Origin: Pedobacter segetis
GTDB lineage: Bacteria > Bacteroidota > Bacteroidia > Sphingobacteriales > Sphingobacteriaceae
DNA length: 51,440 bases
Assembly: GCF_016623585.1 (NCBI RefSeq)
Contig: NZ_JAEHFY010000023.1
Location: 1-51,440, forward strand
Direction: 5' to 3'
Under the pieces are notes generated by a model. That model searched no databases. It saw nothing but the letters and a program-made list of their open reading frames with translations, and was not told the DNA's origin. Numbering within the stretch: the first letter of the stretch is position 1; each line of letters begins with the position of its first letter. Made by a program: the position numbers and the translations under genes. Below, piece by piece: positions 9,806 to 18,282 of the stretch.

Positions 9806-11491
9806 ATGAGCAATATGAAATATAAATATATCGTAGCTATTGCAACCGGCATTTCTATGCTAAGTATATCATGCAATAAAGATTTTTTAGATACCAAATT
9901 AAATACAGAGCCAACGCCAGAAACCATAGCCACAAGTGCCGGCTCGTTAACAGGTTTTGCTTGGGCTTTTTATACACCTATTAGAGACGGCTTCACAGCC
10001 ATTGATAATGATTTGTTTGCAACAATTAGTGATGAAGCACAAAACAATCTACCTAGTAATAATGCAATATATTTTAATCAAGGCTTATTAAGCGAAAGCA
10101 TTAATCCAGAATCTTCTATATATAAATCATATTATGATGGGATTAGGGCAGCAAATAATTTTCTTGATTATTCTGTAAATGCTGATAGGTTAATTTTAAT
10201 TGGCAGAGACCCTGTTGCAGATGCTGCATCGATAGCAAATGATAAGCAAAATATAGAGTGGTTTAAGGCGGAAGCTCACATAGCTAAAGCATATTATTAT
10301 GCAGAGCTAATCAAAAGATGGGGTGGGGTTCCAATTGTTACAGAAACACTTCAGAAATCTGGCATTGTGGCTATTCCTAAATCAACATATGATGAAGTTG
10401 TAGAGTATATAGTTAAAGAGATAGATGATAACAAGGCTAATTTACAGGTTAACTGGAAAACCTCGGCTTATGCTGGGAATGATGGAAGGTTCACACTTGG
10501 TGCTGCGTTGGCAATTAAAGCAAGAGTATTACTTTATGCGGCAAGTCCTTTACATAATCCAACTAATGATATTGAAAAATGGAAAAGAGCTGCTGCGGCA
10601 TCTTATGATTTAATTACTACCCCAGGGCTAAATTTGGCACTTAACCAATTCTATGGTTCGTACTTTAGGGGTGCAACTCCTTTAACAAGTTCAGAAACTA
10701 TCTTTGCAGTTAGAAGATCAGCTAATAACACAATGGAGAAGCAAAACTACCCTATCTCAACACCAGGAGGTATTGGAGAAATTTCACCTTCTGATAATTT
10801 GGTAGCTGATTATGAATATAATGGTACCCCAAGTGCAACAGATCCTTATGCCAACCGAGATTCACGCTTAGCAAATGCAGTAGTGTATAATGGATCTACC
10901 TGGAATAGTAGAGTGATGGATTTTTCTCCAGGTGGTACTGAGGATATGAATCAATCAAACGGTAGCAAAACCGGTTATTATTTAAAAAAGTTTTTAAATG
11001 ATAATTTAAATTTGGTTCAAAATGCAACGGTGCAGCATAATTGGGTGGTTTTCAGGTATGCAGAAGTCTTATTGAACTATGCAGAGGCAATGAATGAGGC
11101 TTATGGAGCAGACAATAACAATGGCTATACAAAAACGGCTAGACAAGCTATTAATGAAGTTAGAGCTCGTTCTAATATGCCAGCAATTAACATTGCTGCA
11201 ACTACTTCAAAAGATGGGTTTAGAGTTGCTGTAAAACATGAAAGACGTATTGAACTAGCTTTTGAAGGGCACCGTTATTGGGATCTACTACGTTGGAAAG
11301 ATGCAGAAACAGTGCTTAACCAACCAATTATTGGTGTTAAGGTAACTAAGGTATCTTCAAACGTTTGGACATACCAAAAGATTAACGCTGCAACCAGAAA
11401 GTTTGATGCATCAAAAAATTACTACTATCCTTTTTCAAGAACAGAAATCGTTAATTCAAAAGGAGCGTTAGTTCAAAATCCAGGTTATTAA
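9806..11491 (+). CDS. SusD/RagB-family glycan-binding lipoprotein
   Basis: This 561-residue lipoprotein is partner to the shorter SusC. Either the ATG at 9806 or the one at 9815 gives a good lipoprotein signal ending in LSISC. SusD hallmarks include 'AEAHIAKAYYYAELIKRWGG', 'FRYAEVLLNYAEAMNEAYG' and 'ERRIELAFEGHRYWDLLRWK', with QNPGY at the C-terminus. It is not a close copy of the first SusD, so the pair is an old duplication or a separate acquisition. A DUF1735 lipoprotein follows after 17 bp. Confidence 0.94.
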   Translation: MSNMKYKYIVAIATGISMLSISCNKDFLDTKLNTEPTPETIATSAGSLTGFAWAFYTPIRDGFTAIDNDLFATISDEAQNNLPSNNAIYFNQGLLSESINPESSIYKSYYDGIRAANNFLDYSVNADRLILIGRDPVADAASIANDKQNIEWFKAEAHIAKAYYYAELIKRWGGVPIVTETLQKSGIVAIPKSTYDEVVEYIVKEIDDNKANLQVNWKTSAYAGNDGRFTLGAALAIKARVLLYAASPLHNPTNDIEKWKRAAAASYDLITTPGLNLALNQFYGSYFRGATPLTSSETIFAVRRSANNTMEKQNYPISTPGGIGEISPSDNLVADYEYNGTPSATDPYANRDSRLANAVVYNGSTWNSRVMDFSPGGTEDMNQSNGSKTGYYLKKFLNDNLNLVQNATVQHNWVVFRYAEVLLNYAEAMNEAYGADNNNGYTKTARQAINEVRARSNMPAINIAATTSKDGFRVAVKHERRIELAFEGHRYWDLLRWKDAETVLNQPIIGVKVTKVSSNVWTYQKINAATRKFDASKNYYYPFSRTEIVNSKGALVQNPGY

Positions 11492-11508
11492 TTTTAATAA
11501 AATTACAA

Positions 11509-12093
11509 ATGATGAAAATACGTTTTAACCTTTTAGGTAGTCTTTTTATTCTTATTGTTCTTGCAGCATTTACTTCTTGCGAGAAAAGCATTAGTGAAGA
11601 AAAGATAGGTATAGAGAAAGTTTATATCCCAGAATCTATTTCTGTAAACACCACAGATAATAATTACTCAGTACCCAGTAAAGTAAATGATAAAGTAGTT
11701 TATGGCCCGGCACAAAATTTTTTGGATGATGATGCCAACAATAAAGTATTGGTTTACTTAGGTGTTTCTAAATCCGGAAAAGAAACTACCGAATCTTTTT
11801 CTGTTGATCTAATGTCGAGACCAGATACGATTAACCAATTAATAACAACTAATGGGGCAACTTTTTTGCAACTTCCAGAAACTGCATACACACTTCCGGC
11901 TAGTGTTACATTAGCTTCTGGAGAAGCTACTACTAGTTTTAATTTGGTTATAGATAAACCGATGTTAAAAACTTATGCTGGGAAGAAGGTTGCTGTTTGT
12001 GTAGCTCTTTCTAATCCAACAAGATATATGTTAAATTCTAGAGCAAGTAAAGTCATAATCATAATAGATGTAGATGCGCTCAAACTCAAATAG
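11509..12093 (+). CDS. DUF1735-type surface lipoprotein
   Basis: This 194-residue lipoprotein (signal ends AFTSC, Cys about 24) occupies the usual SusE/SusF position after a susCD pair. The beta-rich region with 'NKVLVYLGVSKSGKETTESFSVDLMSR' and the closing pattern around 'VALSNPTRYMLN' and VIIIIDV resembles the DUF1735 (BT_3987-like N-terminal) domain found in PUL surface proteins. Such proteins are thought to hold glycan or partners at the surface. Only one domain is present, with no C-terminal binding or catalytic module. It is the last gene before a strong terminator. Confidence 0.7.
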   Translation: MMKIRFNLLGSLFILIVLAAFTSCEKSISEEKIGIEKVYIPESISVNTTDNNYSVPSKVNDKVVYGPAQNFLDDDANNKVLVYLGVSKSGKETTESFSVDLMSRPDTINQLITTNGATFLQLPETAYTLPASVTLASGEATTSFNLVIDKPMLKTYAGKKVAVCVALSNPTRYMLNSRASKVIIIIDVDALKLK

Positions 12094-12118
12094 GTTAATA
12101 TAGTTTTGGTTTAATTGT

Positions 12119-12160
12119 TAGCCGGTTGTGAATTTTCGCAACCGGTTATTTTTTATTTTT
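12119..12160 (+). terminator. Rho-independent terminator of the tandem susCD operon
   Basis: CCGGTTG at 12122-12128 pairs with CAACCGG at 12139-12145 around a 10-nt loop. It is followed by ATTATTTTTTATTTTT, a clear U-run. It lies just after the DUF1735 gene and only 14 bp before the next start, so it separates the five-gene import operon from the cytochrome/GH3 pair. Confidence 0.85.
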
Positions 12161-12173
12161 AAGCATTAGAAAA

Positions 12174-13733
12174 GTGTCTCAGGAAAAAAAAAGAAAAAAC
12201 CTATTTATAGTAGTGGCGTTAGCAATTGCTAACATTATATTAATTTTTTATTTTGTTTTTTTTAACAAAAACCCTAGACCTCAATTATCAGCAAATGTAA
12301 AAGAGGGTAAAGTTTTGGTTGAACAATATTGTCAATCATGCCATAAATTGCCCGACCCATCATTATTATCAAAAAACATTTGGATACAAGGTGCCTTACC
12401 CACAATGGGCCCTTTCTTTGGTATCAATTCTTTTAAAGGAATGGCTTATCATCAGATTAAGGATGTTGATCCTTCTTACTTTCCAGCTAAACCTATTCTA
12501 GATTCTCTACAATGGCAAAAAATATCAGATTATTTTTATAGCGAAGCACCAGATTATTTGCCTCTTCAAGATAAAGATGTTTCCAAGGTAAAAATATTAC
12601 CTTTTTTTACGGTAGAGTTGCCAAAAAGTCAATCCGTTTTTGGCAAAGTTTCTATGACATCTTATGTTAAAATAGACACCACTATAAATCCTCACAGAAT
12701 AATAGTGAATGACGCAATGGCGCAAAAGCTTTATATTTTCGATAAAAATTTAAATATCCTAAGCTCAAACACCAATAACAGTTTAGTTACCGATATAGAC
12801 TTTCAAAACGGACAAACTCTTGGATGCAATATCGGAGAAACCCTTGAAGCTAACAATCAAAGAAAAGGAAGCGTAAGTTTAATGAGCATCAACAAAAGTG
12901 GAACTGTAACCATAGGAGAAAAAATTTTTAGTGCACTTGCCCGTCCTGTGAAAGTTACCCATGCAGATCTAAACAATGATGGCAAGATGGATTATGTTAT
13001 TTCTCAATTTGGAAATGTAATAGGTGATTTATCTTGGATGAGAAATAAAGGAGATGATACTTATGAGAAGATCATATTAAAAAATAAACCCGGAGCAATA
13101 AATACAATTATTGATGACTATAATAAAGATGGTTTAAAAGATGTTTGGGAACTTTTTGCTCAAGGCGATGAAGGTATATCTGTATTCACTAATAAAGGGA
13201 ATAATATAATGGAAGAGAGACAAGTACTTAGATTTCCTCCAAGTTATGGCTCTACTTCATTTGATTTGGTAGATTTTAACCACGATGGATATAAAGATAT
13301 TATTTATACCTGTGGTGATAATGCAGATTATACACCTATTTTAAAACCATATCATGGTGTTTATATTTTTCTTAACGATGGCAAAAATAATTTTACACAA
13401 AAATATTTTTATCCAATTAATGGTTGCTATAAAGCTATTGCCAGAGACTTTGATGGCGACGGTCAAATTGATATTGCAGCCATAAGTTTCTTCCCATCAT
13501 CTTTACAACCCGAAGAAGCATTTACTTATTTAAAAAACAACGGAAATTTTAATTTTTCTCCTTATAAACTGCCTTTAGGAACTCCTTTTGAAAAAGGGAT
13601 AACGATGGATGTTGCAGATTTAGACGGAGATGGGAAGTTAGATATACTTTTAGGTAATGGATATTACAGTAGTGATGAAAGTAATAAACATATCGAACCT
13701 CTTTTTATAGTACTCAAAAACAAAACACAATAA
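12174..13733 (+). CDS. Membrane-anchored cytochrome c / VCBS-repeat protein
   Basis: This 519-residue protein starts at GTG, the only plausible start before the membrane segment. It has a basic N-terminus, one transmembrane helix (about residues 9-30), a class I c-type heme site CQSCH (Cys53, Cys56, His57), then a beta-propeller-like region of FG-GAP/VCBS repeats. The calcium-binding DxNxDG-type loops are DLNNDGKMD, DYNKDGLKD, DFNHDGYKD, DFDGDGQID and DLDGDGKLD, at about residues 263 to 490. The heme domain is short and faces the periplasm. Such fusions are common beside Bacteroidota sugar-oxidation genes, where they may accept electrons, but the partner is not known. GH3 follows 21 bp later, in the same transcript. 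Confidence 0.75.
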   Translation: MSQEKKRKNLFIVVALAIANIILIFYFVFFNKNPRPQLSANVKEGKVLVEQYCQSCHKLPDPSLLSKNIWIQGALPTMGPFFGINSFKGMAYHQIKDVDPSYFPAKPILDSLQWQKISDYFYSEAPDYLPLQDKDVSKVKILPFFTVELPKSQSVFGKVSMTSYVKIDTTINPHRIIVNDAMAQKLYIFDKNLNILSSNTNNSLVTDIDFQNGQTLGCNIGETLEANNQRKGSVSLMSINKSGTVTIGEKIFSALARPVKVTHADLNNDGKMDYVISQFGNVIGDLSWMRNKGDDTYEKIILKNKPGAINTIIDDYNKDGLKDVWELFAQGDEGISVFTNKGNNIMEERQVLRFPPSYGSTSFDLVDFNHDGYKDIIYTCGDNADYTPILKPYHGVYIFLNDGKNNFTQKYFYPINGCYKAIARDFDGDGQIDIAAISFFPSSLQPEEAFTYLKNNGNFNFSPYKLPLGTPFEKGITMDVADLDGDGKLDILLGNGYYSSDESNKHIEPLFIVLKNKTQ

Positions 13734-13754
13734 TTTTATTTAAAAAGAATATTT

Positions 13755-15959
13755 ATGAAGCTAAAAACAGTTTTTTTTGTAGCAGTTATTTCAACAGTAT
13801 TTGCCGTTCCTTCATTTTCTCAACAAAAAGAAAATCCACAAATAGAAAAGAAGATCAAAACTTTAATTAACCAAATGACATTAGAAGAAAAAATTGGGAT
13901 AATCCATGCCAGTTCTTCTTTTACCTCTGGTGGCGTACCTAGGTTGGGTATTCCAGAATTGGTAATGTCTGATGGTCCCCATGGGGTGAGGCCAGAACAT
14001 GGAAGAGATTGGGTACTTGACAAAGGTGTAGATGATGCAGGAACTTATCTGCCTACCGGAATAAACTTAGCATCTACATGGAATCCAAAACTTGGTTATC
14101 AGTACGGTGCAGTATTGGGGAGCGAAGCCCGTTACCGAGGCAAAGATATGATACTCGGTCCCGGTGTAAACATCATCAGGTCGCCGTTAAACGGAAGAAA
14201 CTTTGAGTACCTGAGCGAAGACCCATTTTTAGCATCACAAATGGCCGTTGGATACATTAAAGGAGTACAAAACCAAGGTGTTTCTGCATGTGTTAAGCAT
14301 TTTGCCGCTAACAATGAAGAAGCTGATAGAAATACAGTTGACGTAAGAATGAGCGAGAGAGCATTAAGAGAAATATACCTTCCCGCTTTTAAAGCAGCTG
14401 TAAAACAAGGTAATGTTTATGCGGTAATGGGTTCTTACAACAAATTTAGAGGTCAGTTTGCCACCCATAATGATTATTTGGTCAACAAAATTTTAAAAGG
14501 AGAATGGGGGTTTAAAGGGATATTATTAAGCGATTGGGGAGCAGTTCATAATACAAAACAAGCATTATACAATGGTACCGATTTAGAAATGGGCACTGAT
14601 TTACGTTTAATGAATAATAGTGTTTCACAATCTGATGCTTCTGGCAAAGCATTGAGTAAAAGTATTTACGACCAGTTTTTCATGGCCGATTCTGCACTAA
14701 ACCTGATAAAAGAAGGTAAAGTTCCGATAGCTGTTATAGATGAAAAAGTCACTAGAATTTTAAGGCTCATGTTTGATATTAAAATGATTGGCAGTAATGA
14801 CAGACCTGTGGGAGTTTACAATTCGCCAGAACACCAACAAGTGGCCTTAAAAGTAGCTGAAGAAGGGATTGTTTTACTAAAAAATAATCAGAATTTATTG
14901 CCTTTAAATAAGTCTATAAAGAGCATAGCCGTAATTGGCGAAAATGCAGCTCGAGAAAATGCTATGGGTGGTGGTTCCTCACAGGTTAAAGCAAAGTATG
15001 AAATTACGCCATTACAAGGTTTAAAAAACTTATTGGGAACGAATACAAATATCACTTATGCCAGAGGATATAAAATTGATAAAAAACAAAAAGCCGATGA
15101 TGAATTAATAGCAGAGGCTGTAAAAGCGGCAAAAAATGCTGATGTAGCTATTGTTTATTGCGGATGGACCCACGGTTATGATTATAACCAATGGGGAGAT
15201 AATGCTTTTGATGCAGAAGGTGTTGATAAGCCTAATATGAATATGCCTTTTGAGCAAGACAAATTGTTAACAGCGGTTTTGGCTGCAAATCCTAAAACCA
15301 TTATTGTATTAATGGGCGGTGGCCCGGTAGATATGTCTAAATGGATCAACCAGGCCCCGGCAATTATTCAGGGATGGTATCCGGGCATGGAAGGTGGAAA
15401 TGCTTTAGCTAAAATTATTTTTGGGGATGTTAATCCTTCTGGTAAACTACCTATGACATTCCCAAAAGTTTTGGAAGATGTTCCAGCTCATAAACTGGGA
15501 GAGTTTCATGGCACAAATGGCATTGTAAATTATAAGGACGATATTTTTGTAGGCTACCGTTACTATGAAACTTTTAACGTTAAACCTCAGTTTGCTTTTG
15601 GTCATGGACTTTCTTATACCAATTTTAACTATGATGATGCTCGAATTAAAGCAAAAGGTGGAAACTTAGAAATTAAAGTCAAAATTAAAAATACAGGTAA
15701 AGTAGACGGTGCAGAGGTGGTGCAAGTCTATGTTAAAAAACCCGGAACAATAAAATTACCAAATGAAGAACTTAAATCTTTTGAAAAAGTGTTTTTAAAA
15801 GCAGGGGAATCAAAGAAAATTGTTCTTGAAATCCCGAAGGAAGATTTAAGATATTATGATGAAGATAAAAAGGCTTGGATTTTAGGGGCTGGAAAAGTGA
15901 ATGTAATGATTGGAAATGCATCTGATGATATAAAAATTAAGAAAGAAATAGAATTGTAA
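13755..15959 (+). CDS. GH3 glycoside hydrolase (beta-glucosidase/xylosidase type)
   Basis: This 734-residue exported exo-acting beta-glycosidase has a signal peptide of about 22 residues. The order is an N-terminal TIM barrel ('VMSDGPHGVRPE', 'RNFEYLSEDPFL', 'CVKHFAANNEEADR'), the nucleophile loop 'GILLSDWGAVH' with the predicted catalytic Asp at about residue 260, an alpha/beta sandwich ('GIVLLKNNQNLLPLNK'), and a C-terminal fibronectin-III-like domain ('FAFGHGLSYTNF'). This is the usual BglX-type layout. GH3 members act on beta-glucosides, xylosides or similar, and the exact substrate cannot be read here. It is co-transcribed with the cytochrome/VCBS gene and ended by a strong hairpin. Confidence 0.9.
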   Translation: MKLKTVFFVAVISTVFAVPSFSQQKENPQIEKKIKTLINQMTLEEKIGIIHASSSFTSGGVPRLGIPELVMSDGPHGVRPEHGRDWVLDKGVDDAGTYLPTGINLASTWNPKLGYQYGAVLGSEARYRGKDMILGPGVNIIRSPLNGRNFEYLSEDPFLASQMAVGYIKGVQNQGVSACVKHFAANNEEADRNTVDVRMSERALREIYLPAFKAAVKQGNVYAVMGSYNKFRGQFATHNDYLVNKILKGEWGFKGILLSDWGAVHNTKQALYNGTDLEMGTDLRLMNNSVSQSDASGKALSKSIYDQFFMADSALNLIKEGKVPIAVIDEKVTRILRLMFDIKMIGSNDRPVGVYNSPEHQQVALKVAEEGIVLLKNNQNLLPLNKSIKSIAVIGENAARENAMGGGSSQVKAKYEITPLQGLKNLLGTNTNITYARGYKIDKKQKADDELIAEAVKAAKNADVAIVYCGWTHGYDYNQWGDNAFDAEGVDKPNMNMPFEQDKLLTAVLAANPKTIIVLMGGGPVDMSKWINQAPAIIQGWYPGMEGGNALAKIIFGDVNPSGKLPMTFPKVLEDVPAHKLGEFHGTNGIVNYKDDIFVGYRYYETFNVKPQFAFGHGLSYTNFNYDDARIKAKGGNLEIKVKIKNTGKVDGAEVVQVYVKKPGTIKLPNEELKSFEKVFLKAGESKKIVLEIPKEDLRYYDEDKKAWILGAGKVNVMIGNASDDIKIKKEIEL

Positions 15960-15962
15960 AGA

Positions 15963-15995
15963 AAAAAAGCCAGATTTTAAAAATCTGGCTTTTTA
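15963..15995 (+). terminator. Terminator after GH3
   Basis: AAAAAGCCAGATTTT pairs with AAATCTGGCTTTTT around a very short loop, and the U-run is built into the right arm. It lies 3 bp after the GH3 stop. The symmetric A and T tails would also let it work from the other side. Confidence 0.85.
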
Positions 15996-16132
15996 GTTTA
16001 TTTGAAGCCAGAAAAGTCTCAAATGTATCTCTACATGAGTACAAATCTCATCTAAAAAAGACAAGAATGTAATTAATTTTGGAAGAATTATCCGCATGAT
16101 GAATAATATTGTTTCTCTAAAGACCTAAAATT

Positions 16133-17086
16133 TTGATTCTTCTTTTTAATCTACTTTTAAAACTGTTTAAAAGCTTTTCAATAGTATTAGTGCTTGTTTT
16201 ATTTTGCAATAGCCTACTCGCCCAAGAACTCCCCCCAAAAAATAAGATTACCGATTTAAGATTTGCCTTAACAACCTATTCTTTTAACGATTTATTATTA
16301 GGAAACGTCAAAGATGCCGAGCATCCAAATTATACCCTTTTAGATTTGGTAGATTGGTGTCACCAACAGAATATAAAAGCAATGGATATGACGGGTTATT
16401 ATTTACCCGGTTATCCTGATGCGCCTACTGATGAATATCTATATCATTTAAAAAAGAAGTGTTTTGATTTAGGTATCGCCATTTGCGGAACAGGTATTAG
16501 AACCAATTTTGCATCAAGCGATGCAGAAGAAAGAGCCCAAGATATTGAAAGAACAAAAAAATGGATTATTGTAGCCTCTAAACTTGGAGCGCCAGTTTTA
16601 AGGGTTTTTGTAGGAGATTTGCCGGCTGGTTACAAAAATAGAACAGACGATGTTTTTAACTGGGCTGTTGAAGCACTAAAAATTTGTGCAGATTATGGTA
16701 AACAGAATGGTGTAATTATAGAAGTGCAAAACCATGGCGATTTACTTAAAACGGCTGAAGACTGTAAGAGATTGATAAAAGGTGTTAATTCCGAGTGGTT
16801 AGGATTAAAATTGGACATGGGTAATTTTAAAGTTTCTGATCCTTATAAAGATATTGAATCTGTAACCAACTTAGCTGTTAGCTGGCAATTAAAAGAAAGC
16901 GTTTTAGGCGATGCAAGTTTTGAAAAAGCTGATTATGGCCGAATTTTAAAAACAATTGCCAACAGTAATTATCGCGGTTATATACCTGTAGAAACCGTTA
17001 GAAACAGTAAAGATTATAATCCCTTTGATAAAATTTCTAAATTTATTAATACACTTAAAGCTATTCAATTAGCATCAAAAAAATGA
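16133..17086 (+). CDS. Exported xylose-isomerase-like TIM-barrel protein (sugar isomerase/epimerase family)
   Basis: This 317-residue AP-endonuclease-2/xylose-isomerase-like barrel is shown by 'FALTTYSFNDLLLG', 'MDMTGYYLPGYPD', 'VLRVFVGDLP', 'VIIEVQNHGDLL' (metal-ligand Glu and His region), 'WLGLKLDMGNF' and 'GYIPVETV'. These match the family's metal-binding strand ends. The preferred start is TTG at 16133, because no in-frame ATG lies before the first barrel strand and this start gives a typical signal peptide ending LLAQ. An exported location is unusual for an isomerase of central metabolism. It fits periplasmic sugar-processing relatives found with Gfo/Idh oxidoreductases. The next gene overlaps its stop by 4 bp. 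Confidence 0.75.
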   Translation: MILLFNLLLKLFKSFSIVLVLVLFCNSLLAQELPPKNKITDLRFALTTYSFNDLLLGNVKDAEHPNYTLLDLVDWCHQQNIKAMDMTGYYLPGYPDAPTDEYLYHLKKKCFDLGIAICGTGIRTNFASSDAEERAQDIERTKKWIIVASKLGAPVLRVFVGDLPAGYKNRTDDVFNWAVEALKICADYGKQNGVIIEVQNHGDLLKTAEDCKRLIKGVNSEWLGLKLDMGNFKVSDPYKDIESVTNLAVSWQLKESVLGDASFEKADYGRILKTIANSNYRGYIPVETVRNSKDYNPFDKISKFINTLKAIQLASKK

Positions 17087-17814
17087 AAAAATTAGCATTC
17101 ATACTTTCAATATCAGTTATTACAATATTTCAAATTAGTAATGTAAAAGCACAAACTACTCAATTAGAAATGACAGCACCCTCAAAAGTGGTAAAGCACC
17201 TTGGTTATAATAAAACAATTGTAATTTCTGAGCCAGGTCAATTTACAATTGAAGGTTTAAAAATAGGAATAAGATGTTACGATACTAAATGGGGAATGAA
17301 CGACCAAAATGGGCTTACGGTTACTTTTGCGAAAGATTATCCTCAATCAAACAAAAATGAATTTACTACCAAAGGTGAGTTTAAATTACTGAGATACAAT
17401 AATAATGCGGTTTTCAATTTGGATGAAAGTATCAAGAAAATTGATGAAAACAGTTTTATTTATGAAGCATCATTATCAAATACTACCGGTGTAGAAATAA
17501 ATACTTTGGCTTTATCCTTTAATTTAACAGATGCTTTAAAGGGTACCAAAATTTTGTTTGATGATAAAGAAATTACCATGCCTAATGATAGAAGTATTGT
17601 TGTGGATAAATTTGCAAGCAAGGTTAAAAAAGTGGTTATTCCATTAGAAAATGGTAAGTTAATGATAGAAGCATTGCAGCAGCCAACAAGTTTTTTACTG
17701 CATGATAGTAGAAAGTTTGATGCTTACTATGATCTAAGATTTTACTTTTCGCCTTTGAACGGTTTAATCACTAAAAGCGATTTAAAGCTCAAAATTTCTT
17801 ATATCCCTTATTAG
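17083..17814 (+). CDS. Exported beta-rich protein of unknown family
   Basis: This 243-residue protein has a clean signal peptide (cleavage after VKAQ, about residue 24). I do not recognise the family. The mature part is predicted to be nearly all beta strand, with alternating short strands and glycine or asparagine turns. It includes 'IEGLKIGIRCYDTKWGMND' and 'FDAYYDLRFYFSPLNG', so a carbohydrate-binding or jelly-roll-like fold is plausible. It overlaps the TIM-barrel gene by ATGA, which implies translational coupling and a shared task, perhaps binding the same sugar derivative. No catalytic motif is evident. Confidence 0.6.
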   Translation: MKKLAFILSISVITIFQISNVKAQTTQLEMTAPSKVVKHLGYNKTIVISEPGQFTIEGLKIGIRCYDTKWGMNDQNGLTVTFAKDYPQSNKNEFTTKGEFKLLRYNNNAVFNLDESIKKIDENSFIYEASLSNTTGVEINTLALSFNLTDALKGTKILFDDKEITMPNDRSIVVDKFASKVKKVVIPLENGKLMIEALQQPTSFLLHDSRKFDAYYDLRFYFSPLNGLITKSDLKLKISYIPY

Positions 17815-17882
17815 CATTTTATCTAGTCGGGTAGTTTTAAATAAATATCTTATAGGCTTACCATCATAATATCTCAGATAAA

Positions 17883-18266
17883 ATGATAAAAACATTACAT
17901 CACATCGCTATCATTTGTAGCGATTATGAAAAGTCGAAACAATTTTATACCGAAGTTTTGGGTTTTAAAATCGAACAAGAGATTCTTAGAAAAGAAAGGC
18001 AATCGTACAAGCTTGATTTATCTTTAAACGGCACTTATCTCATAGAACTTTTTTCATTTCCAAACCCAACAGAACGCCCATCAAGGCCAGAAGCTACCGG
18101 ATTAAGGCATATTGCTTTTGGTGTAGAAAACCTAGATGAAAGTGTTGAAATGTTAAAGAATAAAGGCATTGAAGCAGAGCCCATAAGAATAGATGAATTT
18201 ACTGATAAACGTTTTACCTTTTTTGCCGACCCAGACAACTTGCCAATAGAGTTTTACGAATTTTAA
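17883..18266 (+). CDS. VOC (glyoxalase/bleomycin-resistance fold) metalloprotein, YaeR-like
   Basis: This 127-residue protein has two beta-alpha-beta-beta-beta modules typical of the vicinal oxygen chelate fold: 'LHHIAIICSDYEKSKQFYTEVLGFK' and 'LRHIAFGVENLDESVEMLKNKGI'. It ends 'FADPDNLPIEFYEF', the usual C-terminal Glu-ligand strand. Metal ligands are likely the His near residue 6, a Glu near residue 52, the His of RHIAF and the Glu of IEFYE. Length and pattern resemble the YaeR/SMU508 subgroup of glyoxalase-like proteins, whose substrate is uncertain. No signal peptide is present, so it is cytoplasmic. It directly precedes the DUF4955 gene. Confidence 0.8.
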   Translation: MIKTLHHIAIICSDYEKSKQFYTEVLGFKIEQEILRKERQSYKLDLSLNGTYLIELFSFPNPTERPSRPEATGLRHIAFGVENLDESVEMLKNKGIEAEPIRIDEFTDKRFTFFADPDNLPIEFYEF

Positions 18267-18282
18267 TTTGAAATACTTTGAT

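Noticed and set aside
1667-11491. Direct sigma/anti-sigma control through the SusC N-terminus
   Set aside because: No STN domain is present in any of the SusC proteins, and no sigma or anti-sigma gene lies in the window.
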